Shown one piece after another: positions 8,535-18,070 of a DNA stretch of 64,000 nucleotides. The stretch spans positions 7,998,047-8,062,046 of the forward strand of contig CM055816.1 in assembly GCA_029582265.1 (NCBI GenBank), written 5' to 3'. Positions within the stretch are counted from its first letter, which is position 1; each line of letters opens with the position of its first letter. Source of the DNA: Zoroaster sp. YZ-2022. Lineage: Eukaryota; Echinodermata; Asteroidea; Forcipulatida; Zoroasteridae. Under the pieces are notes generated by a model, which did not search any database, was not told where the DNA came from, and saw only the letters and a program-made list of their open reading frames with translations. A program made the translations under genes and the position numbers.

Positions 8535-11500
8535 CACAAAATTGTGTTATGATAGCTGAGTTCAAAATCGAATCATGCCTTTGAATTTTCAATACAACAT
8601 ACATGAAGCCGCTTAAGAATAATGAGCAAATTTGTTGACAAATTTGAGACTCTTGCTTCAAGGCACGAGGTGCCCAACATCGATCCGCAGGAACCACAGA
8701 GATTGTTCGCCGAACGCTGGCCGCATCGTCGGGCCTGGGGTCCACCGTTCAGTGCAGCGTGTACCAGATTCATATTCATTCCTTGTGTCTCATCGTTAAA
8801 GATTTCTTTCTTAGAAATCCTTGCCAAAAATCACAACAAACGCTTTTATTAACGTCACTAAAATTGTCTCATGATATCGGACCATAAGTTCGAATCATGT
8901 CTTGAATTTTCAATGACCTACATGAAGTCCGCTTAAGAAATAATGAGCAAATTTGTTAACAAATTTAAGACTTCACTTTGCACAAGTACGACTGGACTTC
9001 CACTGTAGAGATGTTTAAGAAATCCTTGCCAAAAATCACAACGCTTTTATTAAACGTCACCAAAACTGTCTCATGATATCGGACCATAAGTTCGAATCAT
9101 GTCTTGAATTTTCAATAACATACATGAAGCCGCTTAAGAATAATGAGCAAATTTGTTGACAAATTTGAGACTCTTTGCTCATAGTACGAGGTGCCCAATA
9201 TCGATCAGTGAACCACAGAGATTGCTCCGTCGAACGCTGAGCCGCACGCTGCCTGGGGTCCAGCGTGCAGCGTGTACCAGATTCATATTCATTCCTTGTG
9301 TCTCATCGTTAAAGATTTCTTTCTTAGAAATCCTTGCCAAAAATCACAACGCTTTTATTAAACGTCACCAAAATTGTCTCATGATATCGGACCATAAGTT
9401 CGGAATCATGTCTTAAATTTTCAATGACCTACATGAAGCAGCTTAAGAAATAATGAGCAAATTTGTTAACAAATTTAAGACTTCACTTTACAAGTACGAC
9501 TGACTTCCACTGTAGAGATGTTTAAGAAATCCTTGCCAAAAATCACAACGCTTTTATTAAACGTCACCAAAACTGTCTCATGATATCGGACCATAAGTTC
9601 GAATCATGTCTTGAATTTTCAATAACATACATGAAGCCGCTAAGAAATAATGAGCAAATTTGTTGACAAATTTGAGACTCTTTGCTCATAGTACGAGGTG
9701 CCCAATATCGATCAGTGAACCACAGAGATTGCCCGTCAACGCCGCCGCATCGCCGGCCTGGGGTCGACCAAGGCAGCGTGTACCAGATTCATTCCTTGTG
9801 TCTCATCGTTAAAGATTTCTTTCTTAGAAATCCTTGCCAAAAAATCACAACGCTTTTATTAAACGTCACTCAAAATTGTCTCAAGGATATCGGACCATAA
9901 GTTCAATCATGTCTTGAATTTTCAATGACCTACATGAAGCCGCTTAAGAAATAATGAGCAAATTTGTTAACAAATTTAAGACTTCACTTTGCACAAGCAC
10001 GACTGACTTCCACTGTAGAGATGTTTAAGAAATCCTTGCCAAAAATCACAACGCTTTTTATTAAACGTCACCAAAACTGTCTCATGATATCGGACCATAA
10101 GTTCGAATCATGTCTTGAATTTTTCAATAACATACATGAAGCCGCTTAAAGAAATAATGAGCAAATTTGTTGACAAATTTGAGACTCTTGCTCATAGTAC
10201 GAGGTGCCCAATATCGATCAGTGAACCACAGAGATTGCCCGCCGAACGCCGCATGCGTCGGCCTGGGGTCGACTTCCCAAGTGCAGCGTGTACCAGATTC
10301 ATTCCTTGTGTCTCATCGTTAAAGATTTCTTTCTTAGAAATCCTTGCCAAAAATCACAACGCTTTTTATTAAACGTCACCAAAATTGTCTCATGATATCG
10401 GACCATAAGTTCGAATCATGTCTTAAATTTTCAATGACCTACATGAAGCCGCTTAAGAATAATGAGCAAATTTGTTAACAAATTTAAGACTTCACTTTGC
10501 ACAAGTACGACTGACTTCCACTGTAGAGATGTTTAAGAAATCCTTGCCAAAAATCACAACGCTTTTATTAAACGTCACCAAAACTGTCTCATGATATCGG
10601 ACCATAAGTTCGAATCATGTCTTGAATTTTCAATAACATACATGAAGCCGCTAAGAAATAATGAGCAAATTTGTTGACAAATTTGAGACTCTTTGCCTCA
10701 TAGCACGAGGTGCCCAATATCGATCAGTGAACCACAGAGATTGCTCCGGTCGAACGTGCCGCGTGACGCCGGCCTGGGGTCGACCGCTGCAGCGTGTACC
10801 AGATTCATTCCTTGTGTCTCATCGTTAAAGATTTCTTTCTTAGAAATCCTTGCACAAAAAATCACAACGCTTTTATTAAACGTCACCAAAATTGTCTCAT
10901 GATATCGGACCATAAGTTCGAATCATGTCTTGAATTTTCAATGACCTACATAGGCCGCTAAGAAATAATGAGCAAATTTGTTAACAAATTTAAGACTTCA
11001 CTTTGCACAAGTACGACTGACTTCCACTGTAGAGATGTTTAAGAAATCCTTGCCAAAAAAATCACAACGCTTTATTAAACGTCACCAAAACTGTCTCATG
11101 ATATCGGACCATAAGTTCGAATCATGTCTTGAATTTTCAATAACATACATGAAGCCGCTAAGAAATAATGAGCAAATTTGTTGACAAATTTGAGACTCTT
11201 TGCTCATAGTACGAGGTGCCCAATATCGATCGGTGAACCACAGAGATTGCCCGGCCGAACGCTGGGCCGCACGCCGGGCCTGGGGCTCCACCGCTGCAGC
11301 GTGTACCAGATTCAAATTCATTCCTTGTGTCTCATCGTTAAAGATTTCTTTCTTAGAAATCCTTGCCAAAAAATCACAACGCTTTATTAAACGTCACCAA
11401 AATTGTCTCATGATATCGGACCATAAGTTCGAATCATGTCTTGAATTTTCAATGACCTACATGAAGCCGCTAAGAAATAATGAGCAAATTTGTTAACAAA

Positions 11501-12020
11501 TTTAAGACTTCACTTTTGCACAAGTACGACTGACTTCCACTGTAGAGTTGTTTAAGAAATCCTTGCCAAAAATCACAACGCTTTATTAAACGTCACCAAA
11601 ACTGTCTCATGATATCGGACCATAAGTTCGAATCATGTCTTGAATTTTCAATAACATACATGAAGCCGCTTAAGAATAATGAGCAAATTTGTTGACAAAT
11701 TTGAGACTCTTTGCTCATAAAGCACGAGGTGCCCAATATCGATCAGTGAACCACAGAGATTGCCCGGTCAACGCTGCCGCACGTCCGGCCTGGGGGTCGA
11801 CCAGCAGGCAGCGTGGTACCAGATTCAGATTCATTCCTTGTGTCTCATCGTTAAAGATTTCTTTCTTAGAAATCCTTGCCAAAAAATCACAACGCTTTTA
11901 TTAAACGTCACCAAAATTGTCTCATGATATCGGACCATAAGTTTGAATCATGTCTTGAATTTTCAATGACCTACCGGTACATGAAGCCGCTTAAGAAATA
12001 ATGAGCAAATTTGTTGACAA
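8535..12020 (+). repeat. ~510-bp two-part satellite array carried in the CACTA element
   Basis: About seven repeats of roughly 505-525 bp, with landmark GTGCCCAATATCGATCAGTG recurring near 8668, 9190, 9698, 10206, 10711, 11217 and 11730. Each repeat has two related halves that share ATCCTTGCCAAAAATCACAA and GATATCGGACCATAAGTTCG. One half also carries a GC-rich block and the other the palindrome AAATTTGTTAACAAATTT. The two-part layout is a dimeric higher-order repeat. ORFs of 60-98 codons in it repeat with the satellite and are not genes. Confidence 0.92.
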
Positions 12021-13089
12021 ACCACTTTTGTGCCACTGTGTAACAAACGTCTAATCTGCCTTTTTCGTCGAAAGCAGAAAAGTAGCAAAATTTACTGCGT
12101 GCTTGTCTTCAAACCGAAAAGCAAAAAGGCAGAAAAGCTGAACTTGTTTTAAAGACAAAGAAAAGCCGGAAAAAGGCACTTGCAACAACGCTCAATCTGC
12201 TTTTTTCAATATTTAGAAAGCTGAAAAGCAGATATCCACTTTTCTAAACCTCCACAGCTAGTTGGCACCATTCTTGGATTTAAATTTTATGCGGCCATCT
12301 TGGAAAATAAATAAAACGGCCTGCATCTTCTTTCTTGTGAAGTGTCGTACGAGCCGGTTCTAGATTACGGACTCAAGTTCTGGTGTTAGCAGCAGAATGT
12401 GGGTTCAATCCTGTACGTGACAATTGTGTCCTTGAGCAAGACACTTATAATTTGTTTCACTATAATTTTATTTCTGTAACAAGCATGACTTGGATAAGTT
12501 TATGCAACCAGTAATACGCCATAGTTTTGTAAATTTTCCGAGAAATGCTAAGCCAACGGTAAGTGCGTCATTTCACGAAAAGTGCGGCATCTACGCACAT
12601 GGACTTAGCATATGTTGGCCTCTATAAAAACAGTATTGCAACACTTACAGTTTATGTCACCAAATTAAAACAATAAATAAAAACACAATGTTAACCCGAA
12701 AACATCAAGTTTTATGCATTTGGATGTGGCAGTATTCAGTTCACTTTTTTATTTTTATTTGCTAGTCGACCTTTGACAGCATGTTGACGCATCACCAAAA
12801 GCGAAGCCTAGCCCCTGACCACGTAATGTACATTTTATAACATACTGCCAGTTTGTATGCGGTACAGCGACACGAATCGACGATCAATGCGTCAATGCTA
12901 TAATTATATCCGACGCACACGCTGCATGCACGTCTATGTACAGACTCGGCATGTATTATTTACGTTGCGTGTGTTTGACTAAACTAATCCATTCATCCAA
13001 GATAAGTTTATAATGGGAGAGGTTATTACTACTAAAAGCCCAAACCATGCCTTGCTTTTGTGTCAGTGCACCAGGATTAAATCCACTGT
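12021..13089. other. CACTA right interior; includes a SINE fragment near 12350-12455
   Basis: The satellite stops abruptly after TTGTTGACAAA. A short fragment (CTCAAGTTCTGGTGTTAGCA ... GTGTCCTTGAGCAAGACACT) resembles the second SINE subfamily seen at 15262 and 15415. No coding region was recognised. Confidence 0.55.
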
Positions 13090-13252
13090 ATAACAATAGG
13101 AGACATACACTCGGTGAATACTCGGTGAAAACACCGTGAACGAAACCACTGGGGCGTAAGCACCGTGAACTCGCCGTGAAAATGCATTTTCACGGAAAAA
13201 GTGCAATTCACCGAGCTTTCACGGTGCATTCACGGAGGAGATGTTCATAGTG
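13090..13252 (-). repeat. CACTA right TIR and subterminal CCGTGAA motif cluster
   Basis: Six or more CGGTGAA / CCGTGAA / TTCACGG motifs precede and overlap the 64-bp TIR (13189-13252), mirroring the left end. The spacing differs from the left cluster, as expected for subterminal repeats. Confidence 0.8.
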
Positions 13253-13638
13253 ATACATGTATCATCACACAGCCAATGGCTAGTGTACATACATGTATCA
13301 TCACACAGCCAATGGCTAGTGTACATACATGTATCATCACACAGCCAATGGCTAGTGTACATACATGTATCATCACACAGCCAATGGCTAGTGTACATAC
13401 ATGGTCATCACAGCCAATGGCTGTGTCATACATGTATCATCACACAGCCAATGGCTGGTGTACATACATGTATCATCACAACAGCCAATGGCTAGTGTAC
13501 ATACATGTATCATCGGCCAATGGCCAGCATCATCACACAGCCAATGGCTAGTGTACATACGCATGTATCATCACATTGCAGTGCCAATGGCTAGTGCATA
13601 CACTGTATCATCACACGCCAATAGCTGGAAGTGTTCAA
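13253..13638 (+). repeat. 36-bp minisatellite, right part (ends at assembly gap)
   Basis: The array resumes with the duplicated ATA and CATGTATCATC. The first four units are perfect; from about 13400 onward units show increasing indels up to the gap, a pattern more like declining read quality than evolution. Confidence 0.93.
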
Positions 13639-14138
13639 NNNNNNNNNNNNNNNNNNNNNNNNNNNNNNNNNNNNNNNNNNNNNNNNNNNNNNNNNNNNNN
13701 NNNNNNNNNNNNNNNNNNNNNNNNNNNNNNNNNNNNNNNNNNNNNNNNNNNNNNNNNNNNNNNNNNNNNNNNNNNNNNNNNNNNNNNNNNNNNNNNNNNN
13801 NNNNNNNNNNNNNNNNNNNNNNNNNNNNNNNNNNNNNNNNNNNNNNNNNNNNNNNNNNNNNNNNNNNNNNNNNNNNNNNNNNNNNNNNNNNNNNNNNNNN
13901 NNNNNNNNNNNNNNNNNNNNNNNNNNNNNNNNNNNNNNNNNNNNNNNNNNNNNNNNNNNNNNNNNNNNNNNNNNNNNNNNNNNNNNNNNNNNNNNNNNNN
14001 NNNNNNNNNNNNNNNNNNNNNNNNNNNNNNNNNNNNNNNNNNNNNNNNNNNNNNNNNNNNNNNNNNNNNNNNNNNNNNNNNNNNNNNNNNNNNNNNNNNN
14101 NNNNNNNNNNNNNNNNNNNNNNNNNNNNNNNNNNNNNN
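13639..14138. other. Assembly gap (500 N)
   Basis: Exactly 500 N, a conventional placeholder length, so the true gap size is unknown. It lies at the end of the minisatellite, a likely cause of assembly failure. Confidence 0.98.
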
Positions 14139-14160
14139 AACAATGTGTTCTTTCCTTTAG

Positions 14161-14277
14161 AGTACAGGAACAGATTACAGGGCAGGGAATCGGGGTGTAG
14201 TTTTAGATTATCTCTGGACTGAAAATAATATCCCACATGATAAGGTCATATTATCATTGCTGCTCATAAATGAGCCA
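14161..14277 (+). CDS. Unassigned 39-codon internal exon
   Basis: The acceptor ttctttcctttag and donor GAGCCA|GTAAGT flank 117 bp with only one open frame (STGTDYRAGNRGVVLDYLWT..., ending SLLLINEP), phase 0 at both sides. Strong splice signals and a hydrophobic/polar mix support a real exon, but I do not recognise the protein. It is on the same strand as the UVRAG-like gene, but its sequence does not resemble the expected UVRAG C-terminal half. Confidence 0.5.
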
Positions 14278-14302
14278 GTAAGTATCAGTCACTGTGTTCA
14301 TC

Positions 14303-14367
14303 TTAAACTAGACACCAATTCCATGCCCTGTTGAAAGTCTGCTCTGATCGTGATATTGCCCCTTTAA
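14303..14367 (-). mobile_element. Fragment of MITE family B (TTAAAGGGGC)
   Basis: CCATGCCCTGTTGAAAGTCT, then GCTCTGATCGTGATATTGCC and a closing CCTTTAA, match one arm of the element at 4389-4533 in reverse orientation. Confidence 0.6.
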
Positions 14368-15261
14368 TATGGACAATTTAACATTAGCATTCACATGGGG
14401 AAAACCTAAATGCACAACTTCATTTTTTTCTAAATGAGAAATTGTTTCTGTAAATCTGATTTTGTTTGATAGAAAACAATATTTACATCAACTAAGTTTT
14501 CTATATATACTCAAAATTATGGTATAAAAACATATTCGAATCAATCCAAGATTTACTCTACCTTGGGAATGCTTTGTAGCTGTGAATACTGAAATGGAAT
14601 CAGGCTGAACTCTACATAGTGTTGATGCAAGTAAAATACTGGCAGTGATGTTTTCTCATCCTATAAACAAAACATAACAGTTAATGAAATAATGGTAGAT
14701 ATGATGGCGGACATGATATATTAAAAGCCATTAAATATACTGTACTCGTACTCGTACTGTACTCGACTATAATTAATAGACAACTGTCCAGCTAATTTGC
14801 CATAGTGACCAATCCAAATTAAGTTGGCATAGTGACCAATGCAGTATTGGTCACTTCAAAATTACAAAATAACCAGTTAGAGCATTCGTCATTGAATGCA
14901 TCTCCAAACTATAAGGAATGCATGCATGTGGATTAGAGTAAATGGTAGGTCTCTTCCTGAATTGTACTAATGGCGGAAACTTAAAATTGAAAAAGTCGGA
15001 TTGGTCACTATGGCCATAGGGACGAATTCAGTACCGCTCTCTGTTTCTATTTTACAAACATGACTGCGAAATCCTTCCGTAATTCCCATAAGTATGGCGC
15101 AATACGTTGATAACAAAAGCAATACATTTAGTCTATTATTGTAGACTGTCCCAGGTGGTATAAAATCAGTATGTTGCATTCCCCACTTTCGTGGGTCAAC
15201 AAAATAGTCGGACACAAACTTTGTTGTGACAATCTCAATCAATGGGGTAGGTTTATTATTA
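14368..15261. other. No gene recognised
   Basis: AT-rich sequence with a few local repeats (CATAGTGACCAAT twice near 14800-14840; GTACTCGTACT near 14740-14765). A 91-codon minus-strand frame (14967-15242) has no recognisable motif or splice context. Confidence 0.5.
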
Positions 15262-15410
15262 GCGCACCGAACTCAAGTTCTGGTGTTGCCAGCACAGGTG
15301 TGGGTTCGAGCCGGTCGTGACACTGTGTCCTTGAGCAAGGTACTTAACCATAATTGCTTCGTCCTTCGATGGGACGTAAAGCCGTAGGTCCGTGTGTTGT
15401 ATAATGCACG
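15262..15410 (+). mobile_element. tRNA-derived SINE, second subfamily, truncated copy
   Basis: AACTCAAGTTCTGGTGTTGC, a B-box-like GGGTTCGAGCC and GTGTCCTTGAGCAAGGTACT match the head and core of the next copy. The 3' half is missing, and the next SINE starts almost at once, giving a head-to-tail pair. Confidence 0.75.
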
Positions 15411-15414
15411 TAAA

Positions 15415-15748
15415 GTGGATTGTCGTGCGGTCTAGTGCACTGAACTCAAGTTCTGGTGTTGCCAGCAGCAGAGTGTGGGTTCGAGCCCGGCCGTGACACC
15501 TGTGTCCTTGAGCAAGACCTAATAATTGCTTCTCTACACCCAGGGTTAAATGGGTACCTGTGAAGGCGAGATGGTTTTTTATATGCGCTAGAAATGGCAG
15601 CAATTGAGCTGTATACCCCTAGGAGTTGAGATGGTTTCAGGAATGATTTAGAGCCTATGAGCCTTATGAGCAGGGATAAAAATAATCCCTTGAGCGCCCA
15701 GTTGGTGGATACGGCTATATAAATCCATACATTAATTATTATTATTAA
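15415..15748 (+). mobile_element. tRNA-derived SINE, second subfamily, full copy
   Basis: The head (GTCGTGCGGTCTAGTGCACT, GGGTTCGAGCCC) differs from copies 1-4, but the body (AGCAATTGAGCTGTATACCC, GGTTTCAGGAATGATTTA) and tail (GTTGGTGGATACGGCTATAT, ATTATT) are the same. This implies different tRNA-like heads joined to one shared body and tail. Confidence 0.85.
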
Positions 15749-16636
15749 CATCACTATTTAACAAATTACAGGCACAGTAACATGTAGGGCAGGAGTGGTG
15801 GCGTATGGTACATGTCAATTTTAAAACTATATATTTGTGCTAAGTTCCGAATAGGGTTTGAATACCAACATTGGGTACAGCCAGTGGGACCATCGTTCGT
15901 TCATGCGGCTTGTCACCGGCATACGGTACGGGCATTGCTATACCGAGACGGGCGGCTGGTCGGTCTCTACGACGGGGACCACCAGGCGGACTACACGGGG
16001 TGTCTGGACGGGGCCAGGTGTATCAGACCATAGCTCAGTAGGCGAACCAAGATTCGACGCCCTGCACCATTGGTTTAACGAACGAGGCTCTGGACGTAAT
16101 AGTTCGGTATATCGCACTGTCATAGATCGGATCGAGTCCGTTTAATTCGGAACCGCACTTTCGCTGAGATCAGGAAATTTTGGGGGATTATATAGAAATC
16201 TGGGCTGGAATGAATAAACCATGCCCAGTTAGCGTTTTAACCAATGAGAAGCTTGGCTTCCGCGTCTAAGGGTAAAACGTGTGCAAAATCGGGGTATACA
16301 ACAGGTCCTTGTTCCATATAAGGTATTTGACGAAAGTAAGTGATCGACAACAGAAAGGAGGCGTGTTCAAGGGAAAATGCTTACGGGCATTTTAAACTAT
16401 TTGCTTGGATGCAAAGCTATTACTGCATGAGGGAAACAGCGGCTGTGTGGTAGGGAGCACACACGCGGGCCGGCAATGACTGAGCGGGTCAGTCACGGAC
16501 TGTTTGCGTGGTTCACCCACGAACCGTGTTCGGTGTAAAGGGGTGGACTCCGAGGAAAGTATTGGGAAAAATAGATGCCCAGGACGGCTCCAAGCCACGT
16601 GGCGGGAAGGTGTGCACGCAGAAGGCTCTCGCTGGT
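15749..16636. other. No gene recognised; GC-richer stretch
   Basis: 15890-16150 and 16440-16640 are GC-richer than the surroundings and hold frames of 61-113 codons on both strands, all overlapping and without recognisable domains. They may be remnants of a decayed repeat. Confidence 0.4.
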
Positions 16637-16835
16637 GTTGCATTATGCTTGCGTTGGCGCTGGATATGCATGAGCAAAGTAGCGTCCTTGTATGGATTGC
16701 ATATTCATGGACAATCGAGGGTCCGGGAAACAACCTGGACTAGACTGCTTAAATTGCATCGTAAGCAAAATATTGGAAGTGGACGAGTGAAATAGGGGTA
16801 CTAATATTTATCAAAATCAAAGGTAAGATTCTAAC
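16637..16835 (+). repeat. Direct repeat, clean copy (partner 17877-18070)
   Basis: GCGCTGGATATGCATGAGCA ... TACTAATATTTATCAAAATC recurs about 1.24 kb downstream. The clean copy reads smoothly; the partner carries many single-base indels. Confidence 0.85.
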
Positions 16836-17876
16836 ATATTCCCCTGTATTTTCAAAACGTCCTCGTTTTGCGTTAACATGAAATAGGTTAAAATCATTAA
16901 GAAAACAATAACAATTCGTTCATAAAATCTAAAGTTCATAGATGATCACATGGTGAATCAGCAGCGATGTCGTGCTGATGAAAACAAAAGTCATAGAGTT
17001 CATTCGACGAGGCATAATCTTAGAGTTCAAAAAGTTCATCAAGTGTCACTTTGTAGTTTTGATCTACGGGCACAGAAACGTCTAGGCAACCAATTCTGTA
17101 AAATAAATCTATAATCTACTACGGAAAACTTATACTGAACACGTATTCTCATATACAGTTACATGTACCGCGTACACATAATTTATACAAGACATGAAAT
17201 TCCCGGGCGTGTCGCGGGGATCCCTCAAGCCTATCAGATTACAACCGCACAGTTCTTAAAAGGGTGCAAATTTATGAATGAATAGGTCGTCACTGCTTGC
17301 TCTGTTTGTTTTACTACGAGTTCCTTGACCTAAAGAGGTCAAATGCAAGCAGCATCAGTGAAGGGAGCTATGAGAAACCTGGCTGGGTGCGCGGTACGTT
17401 GGCTTTTGTGGGAGGGCAATGTTCGATGGTACCGTGGATGACAGGGGCTATGGTCTTCCCGGGTGGATGGGAAGAATTATCAGAACTCGTACTGATGGTC
17501 TGGGATGGGGGCGTCAGGGATATGGACGGCTGCTTCCACTACGACTTTTCTTATCCATTCCTCCGGACTGATTCCTTCAGCCGGTACCATAGAACTTGTG
17601 TTTTGTCTTTACTTCGAGATGGAGGATGTTACAGCATCATGCGTTGCTGACAAGATGGTGTCTTGTAGCTCTTTTAGACAAACTGCAAGTATGATGGGGT
17701 TTTGTCCGTAGTTATCCATCTCTTGTAGAGGACACCGTTTCGGGTGAAAGTTGTTGCCATAACAACCACAGTTTCTGAGTTGCTGGACATTGACTGACTA
17801 ACCAACCCAGTATTACGCCAATATCTGGATGTTCTCTGCATTTTGGCAATTCTCAGAGGAGTAACCGTTCACCCAA
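16836..17876. other. No gene recognised between the direct repeats
   Basis: A 117-codon + frame (17297-17650) and an overlapping 68-codon frame are present without recognisable motifs or clear splice sites. Confidence 0.4.
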
Positions 17877-18070
17877 GGCATTGCGTTAGCGCTGGATATG
17901 CATGAGCAAAAGTAGCGTCCTTTTATGGATTGCATATTCATAGCGGACAATCGAGGTCCGGGAAACAACCCTGGGACTTAGACTGCTTGAAATTGATCGG
18001 CAAAAAATTGGGAAATGGACGAGGTGAAATAGAGGGTACTAATATTTATCAAAATCAAAGGGTAAGATTG
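17877..18070 (+). repeat. Direct repeat, error-rich copy at the start of the low-quality block
   Basis: It matches 16637-16835 but with frequent one- and two-base indels (for example AACCCTGGGACTTAG against AACCTGGACTAG). Read together with the following 14.7 kb, this looks like the same locus represented by an unpolished read. Confidence 0.75.

Larger units (their letters stand above)
6758..13252. mobile_element. CACTA-type (EnSpm) DNA transposon, non-autonomous, 6,495 bp
   Basis: The left end CACTATGAACATC is mirrored by GATGTTCATAGTG at the right. The inverted repeats are identical over 64 bp (6758-6821 and 13189-13252). A 3-bp duplication ATA (6755-6757 and 13253-13255) flanks the element; removing the element and one ATA restores a perfect 36-bp minisatellite unit. 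CACTA termini with 3-bp duplications are diagnostic of the EnSpm/CACTA superfamily. No transposase domain was recognised: the interior is short ORFs plus a 3.5-kb satellite, so it probably moves, if at all, with a transposase supplied elsewhere. Confidence 0.92.

Noticed and set aside
8573..11904. Families of 60-98 codon ORFs between 8.5 and 12 kb
   Set aside because: They recur with the ~510-bp satellite, shift frame between units and lack conserved coding character.
13401..14236. ORFs spanning the N gap on both strands
   Set aside because: Most of their length is placeholder N; nothing is encoded there as far as can be seen. The same applies at 33682-34593.
15812..16145. Overlapping GC-rich ORFs near 16 kb
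   Set aside because: Several frames are open on both strands with no motif or splice support.
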